Origin: Mucilaginibacter pankratovii
GTDB taxonomy: Bacteria; Bacteroidota; Bacteroidia; Sphingobacteriales; Sphingobacteriaceae
DNA length: 64,000 nucleotides
NCBI RefSeq assembly: GCF_014773265.1
Contig: NZ_JACWMY010000013.1
Span: forward strand, 124,001 to 188,000
Direction of reading: 5' to 3'
Made by a program: the position numbers and the translations under genes. Below are positions 1 to 9,443 of the stretch, piece after piece. How positions within the stretch are numbered: position 1 is the first letter of the stretch; every line of letters starts with the position of its first letter. The notes beneath the pieces are model-generated. The model had not been told where the DNA came from. It saw only the letters and a list, made by a program, of their open reading frames with translations, and ran no database searches.

Positions 1-762
1 GGCCCGGTAGATAATGCCGCTGTAATGGCCCGCAAACAGGTACCCATTGTATGCTACCACCAGATCCGCGACTGGAAGGCTACCGACAGCAAAGGCGCTA
101 AGGATTATATTGTACAAATAGCAGCTTTTAAAGAGCACATTAAAATGCTGGCCGATAGCGGTTACCACACTATCCTGCCCAATCAATTATATAATTATTT
201 AACAACCGGTGCTGCATTGCCTAAAAAGCCTATCATGCTTACGTTCGATGATACGGATCTGGACCAGTTCACTGTTGCCGCGCCGGAGCTAAAGAAATAC
301 GGCTTTAAAGCGGTTTATTTTGTAATGACCGTATCTATCGGCCGCCCGCGTTACATGACTGCCGAGATGGTTAAAAAATTATCAGATGATGGTAACGTAA
401 TTGCCAGCCACACCTGGGACCACCACCGGGTGGACAAATACACACATAACGGCGTGTTCCAGATAAAAGGCAAGAACGGTAAAATAACCAACCGCCCGGT
501 TGATGACTGGGTTACCCAGATAGATAAGCCAACCAAAAAACTGCAAGAAATAACCGGTAAAGAGATCGTGTACTTTGCATACCCCTTTGGAATCTGGAAA
601 AAACCAGTGTTGCCGGAGATCCAAAAAAGAGGGTTCAAATTAGCGTTCCAGCTGGCTGATAAACGCGACCCGGATTATCCATTGCTAACCGTTCGCCGGA
701 TACTGGACAGCGGTTACTGGAGCACCAAAACCTTCAGCAACAGCGTTAGGAATAGTTTCTAA
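1..762 (+). CDS. Polysaccharide deacetylase family protein, 5' end outside window
   Basis: The frame is open from base 1, so the gene probably starts upstream; the first ATG inside is at 25. Visible parts fit the NodB/CE4 deacetylase fold: VPIVCYHQIRDW near the start, the TFDDTD metal-site motif (normally TFDDG or TFDDA) and SHTWDHH, which matches the SHTxxH zinc-binding motif. Members hydrolyse N- or O-acetyl groups on extracellular polysaccharides such as peptidoglycan, chitin or capsule. A signal peptide would be expected in the missing part. The next gene begins about 20 bases later on the same strand, so the two may be co-transcribed. Family is secure; substrate is unknown. Confidence 0.85.
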   Translation, partial: GPVDNAAVMARKQVPIVCYHQIRDWKATDSKGAKDYIVQIAAFKEHIKMLADSGYHTILPNQLYNYLTTGAALPKKPIMLTFDDTDLDQFTVAAPELKKYGFKAVYFVMTVSIGRPRYMTAEMVKKLSDDGNVIASHTWDHHRVDKYTHNGVFQIKGKNGKITNRPVDDWVTQIDKPTKKLQEITGKEIVYFAYPFGIWKKPVLPEIQKRGFKLAFQLADKRDPDYPLLTVRRILDSGYWSTKTFSNSVRNSF

Positions 763-783
763 AAAGGTCTTTTGCCTAAGCGC

Positions 784-1497
784 ATGTACGGATCTCATCT
801 GCAAAACATAGCTAACAATGGGTTTACTGTTGTAGAAGATATTTTTGGGCCGGATGAGATCCGTTCTATTTTACAGCAAATCAATAAAACCAACGCTGAT
901 AAGAGTACATTCCGTAAATCGGCGGGGCTTTTCGCTATCAGGCAGTTTCTCAAAGAAATTCCCGAAGCGCAATCGCTTATTTTTACGGCGAAGCTAAAGA
1001 ATACCATAACCGCTTTATTTGGCGACGGTTACTTCATGGTGAAAGCCATTTATTTTGATAAGCCCGAAGAATCTAACTGGTTTGTAGCCTGGCACCAGGA
1101 CCTTACTATCTCTGTAGATAAGCGGACCAATCTTCCCGGTTTTGGGCCGTGGACGGTTAAACAAAACCAGTTTGCTGTACAGCCCCCTCTAAATATCCTA
1201 CAGGATAACTTCACCATCCGCATCCATCTGGACGATGCCGATGAAGGTAATGGTGCTCTAAAAGTGGTGCCCGGATCGCATCTCAAAGGCATTTACAGGC
1301 CCGAAACCATTGATTGGGATGGGGAAACTGAAACTACCTGTGCTGTTAAAGCCGGCGGCATCATGGTAATGCGCCCTTTGCTGCTTCACGCATCAAACCG
1401 TACAACCAACCACAAACCCCGCAAAGTGATCCATATTGAATTTAGCAAGGCTGATTTGCCCATGGAGTTAACGTGGGCAGAACTTTGCAAAATTTAA
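784..1497 (+). CDS. Phytanoyl-CoA dioxygenase (PhyH) family protein
   Basis: Likely a non-haem Fe(II)/2-oxoglutarate oxygenase of the PhyH family. The iron facial triad is visible: WHQD gives the HxD pair in the middle, and the distal His lies in RPLLLHASNRTT with a following Arg suited to 2-oxoglutarate. Length of about 237 residues is normal. I chose the ATG at 784; a TTG at 772 would add four residues (MPKR), and neither has a convincing ribosome binding site. It follows the deacetylase gene closely on the same strand. Substrate is not predictable; bacterial members act on varied small molecules. Confidence 0.85.
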   Translation: MYGSHLQNIANNGFTVVEDIFGPDEIRSILQQINKTNADKSTFRKSAGLFAIRQFLKEIPEAQSLIFTAKLKNTITALFGDGYFMVKAIYFDKPEESNWFVAWHQDLTISVDKRTNLPGFGPWTVKQNQFAVQPPLNILQDNFTIRIHLDDADEGNGALKVVPGSHLKGIYRPETIDWDGETETTCAVKAGGIMVMRPLLLHASNRTTNHKPRKVIHIEFSKADLPMELTWAELCKI

Positions 1498-1609
1498 CAA
1501 TTTCTAATCTGTCAGCACTGATCACAAATTCCTTTCCCGCGCTCTATTTTTAGCAGGGGAATCGCTTTATCTACCTAAATAAGCCATATTATGGGTAAAT
1601 TGCGCATAT

Positions 1610-2845
1610 ATGAGCACCCAGGAGATCATTACCATCACCATTGTACTTACCGCCTTATTCGCCTATATCAACAACCGGTTTATAAAATGGCCGCCTACTA
1701 TTGGCATTATGGTGCTCTCGCTGCTATGCTCCATGTTACTGGCGCCATTTGGCGGTTCCAATTCGGGCTTATTGAAAAAAGCCACCGAATTGGCCACATC
1801 GGTAAACTTTGAGGATGTGCTGATGAATTTCATGCTCAGTTTTCTGCTTTTTGCCGGGGCGATCCATATCGATGCTGCCAAGTTAAAAAAAGAGCGCTGG
1901 CCAATTATATTGCTGGCTACGGCAGGCACGCTCATCTCTACCTTTTTGGTAGGCGGCATGGTTTACTACCTCTTCATCCTGTTTCATATCAGCATACCCT
2001 TTATTTATTGTCTGCTGTTTGGCGCGCTAATATCCCCTACCGACCCTATAGCCGTTTTGGCGATATTAAAAGAGGCGAAAATACCTGCCTCGCTCGAACT
2101 AAAGATCTCCGGCGAATCGTTGTTTAATGACGGCGTGGCGGTGGTGATCTTCATCAGCATTGCAGAGGTGGCCCGCTCCGGGGATTTTTCTGCAGTAGCA
2201 GTTAGCAAACTATTTTTGCAGGAAGCAGTTGGCGGCCTAATGTTTGGCGCTGCGCTTGGTTATGCGGGCTTTTGGGCACTACGCTCTGTAGATGATTATA
2301 AAGTGGAGGTTTTAATTACCCTTGCTATTGTAATGGGCGGCTATTTTTTAGCGGGGCGATTACACATATCTGGCCCCTTGGCCATGGTAGTCGCGGGCAT
2401 CATTACCGGCAATAAAAGGCACGAGGGATTATCTGATGTAAGCCGCGATTACCTCGACAAGTTTTGGGAACTGATAGATGAGATCCTCAACGCCGTGCTT
2501 TTTCTGCTCATCGGCCTGGAGATGCTCATCATCAAAATAAACCCTGTAGTGATGGTTATCGGCGTTATCAGCATCCTTATTGTTTTGCTGGCGCGATGGA
2601 TCTCGGTATTCATCCCGGTCTCGCTATTGCGTTACAAAATAAAATTCGAAAAAAATGCTGTAACCATCCTTACCTGGGGCGGCTTGCGTGGCGGCCTTTC
2701 GGTAGCAATGGCACTATCTCTCGGCACCAACATGTACCGCGATGAGTTTGTGCTGATCACTTATATTATAGTGGTGTTCTCCATATTGGTACAGGGCTTA
2801 ACTATAGGTAAACTGGCGAAGCGACTGCAAAGCAAACCGCTTTAG
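1610..2845 (+). CDS. CPA1-type Na+/H+ antiporter
   Basis: A 411-residue polytopic membrane protein with about 12 hydrophobic segments. The motif GALISPTDPIAVLAILK and the following GESLFNDGVAVVIF match the core ion-binding region of the monovalent cation:proton antiporter-1 (NhaP) family, and LTWGGLRGGLSVAMALS is the conserved C-terminal signature. Such proteins exchange cytoplasmic Na+ or K+ for protons for pH and salt homeostasis. There is no cytoplasmic TrkA-C tail. The start at 1610 gives a short N-terminus leading into the first membrane helix; a competing frame starting at 1591 is a shadow. The convergent gene ends 2 bases beyond its stop. Confidence 0.93.
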   Translation: MSTQEIITITIVLTALFAYINNRFIKWPPTIGIMVLSLLCSMLLAPFGGSNSGLLKKATELATSVNFEDVLMNFMLSFLLFAGAIHIDAAKLKKERWPIILLATAGTLISTFLVGGMVYYLFILFHISIPFIYCLLFGALISPTDPIAVLAILKEAKIPASLELKISGESLFNDGVAVVIFISIAEVARSGDFSAVAVSKLFLQEAVGGLMFGAALGYAGFWALRSVDDYKVEVLITLAIVMGGYFLAGRLHISGPLAMVVAGIITGNKRHEGLSDVSRDYLDKFWELIDEILNAVLFLLIGLEMLIIKINPVVMVIGVISILIVLLARWISVFIPVSLLRYKIKFEKNAVTILTWGGLRGGLSVAMALSLGTNMYRDEFVLITYIIVVFSILVQGLTIGKLAKRLQSKPL

Positions 2846-2847
2846 CG

Positions 2848-3921
2848 TTACACTATAATAACATGCCTCAGGCCCAAAAACTTAGCGTAAGCTTTTGCCG
2901 CCTTTTCAACCGCTTTCAAATTTTGCTGACTTAATGCTTTAAAGGGTGTCAGCTCAACTTCCAGCGCATCCTTTTTTATCGCGCGTTTCCAAAGCCCTTC
3001 AATTTTGCCATTGATGAGAATAGTGTGGTTAAAGATGGTTCCGCGCGGGTCTGCTTTGCTGATGTATTTGGTATCGATGGTTGCGCCGCGGTCTTTGTAA
3101 CTCACGATGTATTCATCGTAATTAGGCAATAGCTGAACCATGTTTGTCTTAACGCCGGCTGCTTCCCGCTCAACAAACCAATAAGTGTTGCCATCAGCCT
3201 CATGACTGCTTAGTTTTGATTTAACCGCTTCCAGCCCTGCTTTAGCATCGGTGTTGGTTAAGCCGCTCCACCAGGCAAAATCGGCTATGGTTGCCGGGCC
3301 GTGTGATGTAAAATAACGTTCGGCAAGCATGGCGATGGCCTCAGCTTTATCTATCGGTTTGGTTTTGGGTACACGCTCGTCAAACAAAGCATAGGTAAAT
3401 CGCTTCCCTTCGCGGCCACCACTGCAAACCAGCTGCTCCAGTTCCAGGTGCTCCATAATGTGTACAAAACGCTGCTCGTTGGTGGCTATGCCATGCTGAT
3501 TAAAAAATGCAGCAACTTCCTCCCGCGCCATCTGTTGCCTGCCATTCAGAGCTTTCACGATCAGATTTTCGCATTTAGCCAATATTTGTTTATCAAGTTG
3601 TAATTGGCGGTGATACGATGCTGCTGCTGCCTGGATGCGTTTGGCAGTAAGTTCCAGCATCCAGCGAATATCAGCCGGATGTACAAAATGCCAGGTTGGG
3701 CGCAGCACATGGGTGCGGATGATATCGCCGTCGGCTAAGGCCTTATCTATCAAATCATCAGTCGCGTTTTTCATTCGCTGGCCCAGCGCCCATTTAGCGC
3801 CGTTGTAGTCCTGCGATTGCACGGCGCCCATAGATTTTACAACATCTGCCGGGTTGGAAAACTCTGTATTCACTAAATGCTGATTCTGAAGACGGATATC
3901 TGTAATATTTAATAAACCCAT
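2848..3921 (-). CDS. Winged-helix DNA-binding protein, AlkZ-like (HTH_42)
   Basis: 357 residues of the HTH_42/DUF1006 family that includes the interstrand-crosslink glycosylases AlkZ and YcaQ (AlkX). Early in the protein, GAVQSQDYNGAKWALGQR contains a Q-S-Q that fits the catalytic QxQ signature of the AlkZ group rather than the QxD of YcaQ. RPTWHFVHPADIRWML is another family block. This suggests removal of bulky alkylated bases, but many Bacteroidota members are untested. It lies tail-to-tail with the antiporter and 6 bases downstream of a small exported-protein gene on the same strand. Family confident, activity inferred. Confidence 0.82.
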   Translation of the reverse strand: MGLLNITDIRLQNQHLVNTEFSNPADVVKSMGAVQSQDYNGAKWALGQRMKNATDDLIDKALADGDIIRTHVLRPTWHFVHPADIRWMLELTAKRIQAAAASYHRQLQLDKQILAKCENLIVKALNGRQQMAREEVAAFFNQHGIATNEQRFVHIMEHLELEQLVCSGGREGKRFTYALFDERVPKTKPIDKAEAIAMLAERYFTSHGPATIADFAWWSGLTNTDAKAGLEAVKSKLSSHEADGNTYWFVEREAAGVKTNMVQLLPNYDEYIVSYKDRGATIDTKYISKADPRGTIFNHTILINGKIEGLWKRAIKKDALEVELTPFKALSQQNLKAVEKAAKAYAKFLGLRHVIIV

Positions 3922-3927
3922 TTCAAT

Positions 3928-4317
3928 TTAATTCCACGCGCTAAATGCTAAGGCCACAGCGGTTAGCATAGCTGCAGCAAGTATTATTATCGATGCGCCA
4001 CCAGCAAACAAAAAATAATGCCCGGTAGTGTGCCGCTTCGAAGTTTTTTTTGCCGCACCCGCACGGTAAGCTCTCACATACACTGAATCATTCAACAATG
4101 TGCTATCGCTAACACTGGCCTTAACTGGTTTAAAATGATCTGAAGTAACGCCGAACTGCCGGTCTTTAAAATCTTTCCATAGTCGTTTGTCCAGCTTGAA
4201 CTTTTTAAGATCGGCTTTTACAGCTTTCAATATCCTTGCCGAATCTGCGCGTGTTGTTTGTGCGTAAGCAACACCGCCCATTAATATCATTAAAGCAACT
4301 ACCAACAGTGTTTTCAT
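3928..4317 (-). CDS. Small exported/membrane protein of unknown function
   Basis: 129 residues from the ATG at 4317. A longer frame to 4416 exists, but the first 33 residues there look non-coding, and the shorter start gives a clean signal peptide (MKTLLVVALMILMGGVAYAQ). The mature part is basic and polar and ends with one hydrophobic helix (ASIIILAAAMLTAVALAF), so it is probably anchored by its C-terminus. I do not recognise a family. The AlkZ-like gene follows at 6 bases, so the two may share a transcript. Confidence 0.7.
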   Translation of the reverse strand: MKTLLVVALMILMGGVAYAQTTRADSARILKAVKADLKKFKLDKRLWKDFKDRQFGVTSDHFKPVKASVSDSTLLNDSVYVRAYRAGAAKKTSKRHTTGHYFLFAGGASIIILAAAMLTAVALAFSAWN

Positions 4318-4433
4318 CTTGGTTAATTTGTTACAAGATAGATAATAAGCTGGAAACCATTTGTATATTGCATTAAATAAAGGCGTTTCAATCAGAAACG
4401 ACCCAACCAATTTCAAACCGGCACAATCGTATT

Positions 4434-5753
4434 ATGTTTAAAAAACCGTTCCTGCCATGGGTATGCACTATGGTATGCCTGATAATTGTTTACTCGTTTT
4501 ATTACCCTCGAACAGACCGTCGAGATACAAAAAACACACCAACGGTTAAACTTACGCCGGTAAAAAGGTTTGTTTTTAAATCGTTTGTAGATTGCAATAT
4601 GTCGGAAGTTTGGGTGGGCACTAGGTTCACCATTTTCCCCGGCAAGTACGGCGAGGACCCGGTTTGGGGGCCATCCAACAACCTAAAATATGCATCGGGC
4701 AAAACGGTGGACGAGGTTATCAGCACGCCGGAAAGCGGATTTACCGAACCGAAATTGCCGCCAAATGTTGAGCCGGGCAAACCGGGGCTCCACGGCGCAA
4801 TATGGTTCGAATCGATCTACCAGGATGCGGGCGACCGGTCGGGCAAAACGCTGTATGCTTTGTATCATAATGAAAACTACCCGGCAACTTTACCTTACGA
4901 TGCTAAAACCGGCAAAGGCTACAAGAACCATAAATGGCCCGAAGGGCTGCGTGGTGCCGAAACCGCTTCGGCAGTATGCCGCATTGGCATTATGCGCTCT
5001 GCCGACGACGGCAAAAGTTGGGTGAACCGCGGAATATTTATTGAGGATGAGCAGCCGCGCATGATATTGAAGCCTAATAACACGGCCATCAATTTCGCCG
5101 GGGGCACCGGCGATCCCTCTGCCATCGCTAATGGTAATTACCTATACCTCTTCTACGGTGAATACGGTTATCCGGGAGCTTTTGATGAAAAAAACTATAA
5201 CCCTAAAACCGAATGGCAGGGACAATGCATCAGCATAGCCCGTATTTTAATAAGCGACTTGAACCACCCCGAAGGAAAAGCAAAACGATGGGATGGCAAA
5301 GGTTTTAACGCACCTTACAACGGCGTGGGCAAACCCGTAGCATCTTTGCAAATACCACAGGCTGAGGGCGGCGGGCCCACCTCCTCTCCTACAGCTAAAT
5401 ATTACTGGGGGCCATCTGTTAGCTGGAACGTATACCTCAAGTGCTGGGTGATGACGATGGCCAAAGCAGAGGGCCCGTCATGGAAAGGTAGCAGCGTATA
5501 CGTATCCTTCAACAAAAACCGTGATTTAGGCATCGGCAACAACTCCCAAGAATGGGGTAAACCACAGCTTTTGGCCAACAAGCCAGGACATACCCTATGG
5601 TATCCATCGCTGCAACCCCTGAGTTCGGAGGCAAACAGCGTAAATAAACTATCATCGGTACGTTCATCCCGCTTCGCAAGGCTGTTTTACAAGGATAATG
5701 ATAACGACAAAAATGACTATGTTTCGGAGTATTTAATGGAGTTTGTGCGCTGA
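4434..5753 (+). CDS. Secreted beta-propeller protein, possibly sugar-active
   Basis: 439 residues with an N-terminal membrane segment (about residues 8-24) that could be an uncleaved anchor or signal. The body has aromatic-rich repeats resembling sialidase-like or GH43/GH117-like five-bladed propellers and DUF4185-type proteins: SADDGKSW is an Asp-box-like motif, and GTGDPSAI plus YLYLFYGEY look like blade strands. I cannot name catalytic residues, so the enzyme class is uncertain. The gene is divergent from the small exported-protein gene at 4317 and is followed by a chain of repeats rather than another gene of a sugar operon. Confidence 0.6.
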   Translation: MFKKPFLPWVCTMVCLIIVYSFYYPRTDRRDTKNTPTVKLTPVKRFVFKSFVDCNMSEVWVGTRFTIFPGKYGEDPVWGPSNNLKYASGKTVDEVISTPESGFTEPKLPPNVEPGKPGLHGAIWFESIYQDAGDRSGKTLYALYHNENYPATLPYDAKTGKGYKNHKWPEGLRGAETASAVCRIGIMRSADDGKSWVNRGIFIEDEQPRMILKPNNTAINFAGGTGDPSAIANGNYLYLFYGEYGYPGAFDEKNYNPKTEWQGQCISIARILISDLNHPEGKAKRWDGKGFNAPYNGVGKPVASLQIPQAEGGGPTSSPTAKYYWGPSVSWNVYLKCWVMTMAKAEGPSWKGSSVYVSFNKNRDLGIGNNSQEWGKPQLLANKPGHTLWYPSLQPLSSEANSVNKLSSVRSSRFARLFYKDNDNDKNDYVSEYLMEFVR

Positions 5754-5794
5754 GTCGGGAAGTCCGAAAGAAAGGAAATCTTCGACTTCCCGAC
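5754..5794. repeat. Octad-word hairpin, AGTCGGAA type
   Basis: Begins directly after the preceding stop codon. GTCGGGAAGTCCGAA at 5754-5768 pairs with TTCGACTTCCCGAC at 5781-5794, leaving one bulged base. The word matches the repeats at 16425-16523 and 56059-56177. It could act as a transcription terminator, but there is no T run. Confidence 0.7.
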
Positions 5795-5805
5795 TTCAGA
5801 CTCTC

Positions 5806-5920
5806 CCGCACCAGGGATTGAAAGGGGAAGCCACGGTGCGCGGGCAATAGAGCAATGGCAACGGGGCCGCAGCGAAGCGAAGCCCGGCAAAGCCCGGACC
5901 GCTGGTAAGCGGTGGTGCCA
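5806..5920 (-). repeat. Dispersed GC-rich structured repeat, copy 1
   Basis: About 115 bp and very GC-rich compared with its surroundings. Read on the minus strand it has the same order of blocks as copies at 28197-28300 and 20449-20536: a closing end, a CCGGGCTT core, a run of GC-rich words and a CAATCCCT block. Here the ends are GCACCA (5808-5813) and TGGTGC (5913-5918), which pair; the other copies use GCGAT and ATCGC instead. Confidence 0.75.
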
Positions 5921-5924
5921 TTAT

Positions 5925-5960
5925 TGGTGAGTGGTTGAATCACCCATTCACCATTCACCA
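5925..5960. repeat. Octad-word hairpin, GGTGAATG type
   Basis: GGTGAGTGGTTGAAT at 5926-5940 faces ATTCACCATTCACC at 5946-5959. Each arm is itself two copies of a word of 7-8 bases. It lies between the GC-rich repeat and mutS. No gene is seen in 5754-6045. Confidence 0.6.
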
Positions 5961-6045
5961 CGTAACTAACATTCCTGCAACTTTTCCACAATGGCTTTAA
6001 TCCAAAGGCAATGGATTAAATTAGCAGATTATTAAAAGCACTAAC

Positions 6046-8658
6046 TTGGCCAAAACCACCGAAACCAAAGAAACCCCTTTAATGCAGCAGTATAACGCTA
6101 TAAAGGTGAAGTACCCCGGTGCTTTGCTGCTGTTCCGCGTGGGCGATTTTTACGAAACCTTTGGCGAAGACGCCATTAAAGCCGCCGGCATTTTGGGTAT
6201 TGTACTTACGCGCCGCGGAAATGGTGCCGCCACCTTTATAGAACTTGCCGGTTTCCCGCATCATTCGCTGGAAACCTACCTGCCTAAACTGGTGCGTGCA
6301 GGGCAGCGCGTAGCCATCTGCGACCAGCTGGAAGACCCAAAAACCACCAAAACTATTGTTAAGCGCGGTGTTACCGAACTGGTGACGCCCGGCGTGGCTA
6401 TTAACGATAACATCCTGCAGCAAAAGAGCAACAATTACCTTGCTTCGCTTCATTTTGAAAAGAACAGTATAGGCATTGCGCTGATAGATATATCTACAGG
6501 CGAATTTTTAACCGCCCAGGGAAATGTCAACTATATCGATAAGTTGCTGCAAAGCTACGCACCCAGCGAGGTGATCTACCCCAAAAGCCGCCAGCACGAT
6601 TTTAAAGATAATTACGGCGACCGCTTTTACACCTATACCCTTGATGATTGGCCTTACAGCGGCGATTACGCGCAGGAAACCCTGCTGAAGCATTTTGGCG
6701 TAAAGTCGCTTAAAGGTTTTGGGATCGAAAAACTCAACTTAGGCATTGTGGCAGCCGGCGTGGCGTTGCATTATTTAAACGAGACCGAACACCGCAACCT
6801 GCAGCACATCAGCGCCATTGGGCGTATTGAGGAAGACCGCTACTTGTGGCTCGATAGGTTCAGCATCCGCAACCTGGAACTTGTAGGTTCTCATAACGAG
6901 AACGCCAAAACCCTGGTAGATGTACTGGACAATACCTGCTCCCCTATGGGTGCCCGTTTGCTGCGCCGCTGGATAGTGATGCCGCTGAAAGAAATAAAGC
7001 CCATAAACGATCGCCTTGGCGTTGTAGAGCATTTTATAGCGGAGGAAGAACTGCGCGAAACGTTGCAGCAGTACATCCGCCAGATAAGCGATCTGGAGAG
7101 GCTCATTTCTAAAATAGGCCTGCAAAGGGCTAACCCGCGCGAGGTTTGCCAGTTGAAAAAAGCCTTGCTGGCCATTGCCGAAATAAAGAAGATAACGGAG
7201 ACTACTGATAGCGAACCACTGCGCGCCATTGGCGAGCAGCTAAACCCATGTGCTACCATCTGCGAAAAGATAGCCCACGAACTACATCCCGAGCCGCCGG
7301 TAATGATGGTAAAAGGTTCGGTAATGAACGAAGGGATTAACGAAGAACTCGACAGGCTGCGTAAGATCGCCTTTGGCGGTAAGGGCTACCTGCTGGAGAT
7401 ACAAAAGCGCGAGGCGGAGGCAACGGGTATACCGTCTTTAAAGGTATCGTTCAACAACGTATTTGGATATTACCTGGAGGTTACTCATAGTCACCGCGAA
7501 AAGGTGCCTACCGAGTGGATCCGCAAGCAAACGCTGGTGAACGCCGAGCGTTACATTACCCCGGAGCTTAAAGAATACGAGGAGCAGATATTAGGCGCCG
7601 AAGAAAAGATCCTGGTCCTGGAAACCAAGCTGTATAACGACCTGCTGTACGCATTGGCCGAATACATTAAACCCATACAACTCAACGCCCAACTGATAGC
7701 CCGTTTGGATGTGCTGCTGAATTTTGCGACTATATCCATCAAAAACTATTACGTAAAGCCTAACGTGAATGACAGCCGCGTGCTGGATATTAAAGGCGGC
7801 CGCCACCCCGTGATAGAAAAGAACCTGCCCCTTGGCGAAGAATACATCACCAACGATGTTTTCCTCGATTCGGATTCGCAGCAGATCATCATCATTACGG
7901 GCCCCAACATGGCGGGTAAATCGGCCTTGCTAAGGCAAACGGGCCTTATTGTACTGATGGCGCAGATGGGCTGTTTTGTGCCCGCTAAAGCTGCTTCTAT
8001 TGGTTTGGTAGATAAGATCTTTACCCGGGTTGGTGCATCAGACAACTTATCGTCGGGCGAATCAACCTTTATGGTGGAGATGAACGAAACAGCGAGTATC
8101 CTTAATAACTTATCAGACCGAAGCCTGATCTTGCTTGACGAGATAGGCCGCGGAACTTCAACTTATGACGGGATCTCCATCGCCTGGTCGATAGCCGAGT
8201 ATTTGCACAACCAGACAACGGCGCGTGCCAAAACGCTTTTTGCCACCCACTACCACGAGCTGAACGAACTGAGCAACACCTTTAACCGCATCAAAAATTT
8301 CAACGTGTCGGTAAAAGAAGTTGGCCAGCAGATCATCTTCCTGCGCAAGCTGGTGCCGGGCGGCAGCGAGCACAGTTTCGGGATCCACGTAGCCAAACTG
8401 GCGGGGATGCCGCAAAAGGTATTGAGCCGCGCCAACGAGATCCTGAAAAAACTGGAGCATGAACGCACCGGCGGTGAACATATTAAAGAAAGCATCCGCA
8501 AGGTGCAGAAACAAGCCGTACAGATGCAGATGTTCTCGATAGATGATCCCGTGCTGGTGAAGATCCGCGATACGCTGAATAACCTGGATGTGAACACCCT
8601 AACCCCGGTAGAAGCTTTGATGAAACTGGATGAGATACAAAGGGTGATAAAAGGGTAG
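6046..8658 (+). CDS. mutS: DNA mismatch repair protein MutS
   Basis: 870 residues with full MutS architecture. The mismatch-binding F-Y-E (F35, E37) is in the N-terminal domain; the connector, lever and clamp domains follow; the ATPase carries Walker A GPNMAGKS (residues 619-626), LDEIGRGTSTYDG as Walker B with the D-loop, and the TFATHYHEL switch. It scans DNA for mispairs and recruits MutL. The start is a TTG at 6046; the next ATG (6082) would remove 12 residues of the usual MAK...ETPLMQQY N-terminus, so TTG is preferred. The clamp region looks intact, and repair should be functional. Confidence 0.97.
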   Translation: MAKTTETKETPLMQQYNAIKVKYPGALLLFRVGDFYETFGEDAIKAAGILGIVLTRRGNGAATFIELAGFPHHSLETYLPKLVRAGQRVAICDQLEDPKTTKTIVKRGVTELVTPGVAINDNILQQKSNNYLASLHFEKNSIGIALIDISTGEFLTAQGNVNYIDKLLQSYAPSEVIYPKSRQHDFKDNYGDRFYTYTLDDWPYSGDYAQETLLKHFGVKSLKGFGIEKLNLGIVAAGVALHYLNETEHRNLQHISAIGRIEEDRYLWLDRFSIRNLELVGSHNENAKTLVDVLDNTCSPMGARLLRRWIVMPLKEIKPINDRLGVVEHFIAEEELRETLQQYIRQISDLERLISKIGLQRANPREVCQLKKALLAIAEIKKITETTDSEPLRAIGEQLNPCATICEKIAHELHPEPPVMMVKGSVMNEGINEELDRLRKIAFGGKGYLLEIQKREAEATGIPSLKVSFNNVFGYYLEVTHSHREKVPTEWIRKQTLVNAERYITPELKEYEEQILGAEEKILVLETKLYNDLLYALAEYIKPIQLNAQLIARLDVLLNFATISIKNYYVKPNVNDSRVLDIKGGRHPVIEKNLPLGEEYITNDVFLDSDSQQIIIITGPNMAGKSALLRQTGLIVLMAQMGCFVPAKAASIGLVDKIFTRVGASDNLSSGESTFMVEMNETASILNNLSDRSLILLDEIGRGTSTYDGISIAWSIAEYLHNQTTARAKTLFATHYHELNELSNTFNRIKNFNVSVKEVGQQIIFLRKLVPGGSEHSFGIHVAKLAGMPQKVLSRANEILKKLEHERTGGEHIKESIRKVQKQAVQMQMFSIDDPVLVKIRDTLNNLDVNTLTPVEALMKLDEIQRVIKG

Positions 8659-8767
8659 CTGCGGATGTGCGAATTTCAGATGTGCAAATGAGAAAATTGA
8701 TATGCTCCTCATCTGCATATCCGCACATTTGAAATCTGCACATCTATTTGCACATCCGCACATCTGT
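8659..8767. repeat. Octad-word hairpin, AGATGTGC type
   Basis: Starts right after the mutS stop. GGATGTGC and AGATGTGC words on the left (8660-8692) face their complements on the right (8711-8766), with about five word copies on the right arm. It lies between two same-strand genes. The remaining bases to 8824 contain TATCTTTA ending 6 bases before the next ATG, a one-mismatch TAnnTTTG box. Confidence 0.65.
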
Positions 8768-8824
8768 TGAAATGTTTATAACATCCACTGTAACGTTTTT
8801 ACCTTTAGCGATATCTTTAGTACA

Positions 8825-9430
8825 ATGTTTTTAAAACGCTATACCAATTTAGCCTTTATTTTTGCTGCAACGATACTTTTAAGCGCCTGCCACTCGCGTA
8901 AGCTAACCGTGAGGAACAGCAACAATGGCGGCATAGCCCTACCGAAGGTAAATCGTGGCCCGTATGTAATGGTAAAACCCGATAAGGAAATTGCCGATAA
9001 ATACGCGGCTATGATGGGCCTTAAACGTAACGATATCCAAAACGGCAGGCTTTACAGCTTTATAGATGAATGGATGGGCACCCCCTATCGCTTTGGTGGT
9101 ATGGATAAGGAGGGCGTTGACTGCTCGGGCCTGGTATTTTTGCTGCAACTACAGGTTTATGATATGCCCGTACCACGCACCTGTGCTATGCAGGTAAACA
9201 ACATCAAGCGTAAGTACGAGGAAGAACTAAAAGAAGGCGACCTCGTTTTTTTTGATTTTGATGGTAAGCAATTCAGCCACGTGGGCGTTTACCTGCAAAA
9301 CGGTTACATTGTACATGCCAGCACCCGCCGCGGTGTGGTGATCGTTAAACTCCATGATAATGGCATTTACCAATATTTCTCGCGCGCGGGCTCAGTTATT
9401 GATTCATCGCTAACTACATCGGGGAATTAA
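8825..9430 (+). CDS. NlpC/P60 family cell-wall peptidase lipoprotein
   Basis: 201 residues. The N-terminus has a lipoprotein signal ending in LLSAC, so the mature protein should be membrane-anchored. The C40 peptidase core follows: GTPYRFGGMDKEGVDCSGLV carries the catalytic Cys and FSHVGVYLQNGYIVHAS the catalytic His, with the polar third residue in VHASTRRG. Members cleave the D-Glu to meso-diaminopimelate bond in peptidoglycan stem peptides. It resembles Spr/MepS-type hydrolases in size. It is tail-to-tail with the TMEM175-like gene, 13 bases apart. Confidence 0.92.
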   Translation: MFLKRYTNLAFIFAATILLSACHSRKLTVRNSNNGGIALPKVNRGPYVMVKPDKEIADKYAAMMGLKRNDIQNGRLYSFIDEWMGTPYRFGGMDKEGVDCSGLVFLLQLQVYDMPVPRTCAMQVNNIKRKYEEELKEGDLVFFDFDGKQFSHVGVYLQNGYIVHASTRRGVVIVKLHDNGIYQYFSRAGSVIDSSLTTSGN

Positions 9431-9443
9431 CCAGGCTGTTCAT

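Noticed and set aside
5509..5991. 160-codon minus-strand frame covering the GC-rich repeat
   Set aside because: Half antisense of the secreted propeller gene and half repeat; the repeat frame is not kept in the other two copies.
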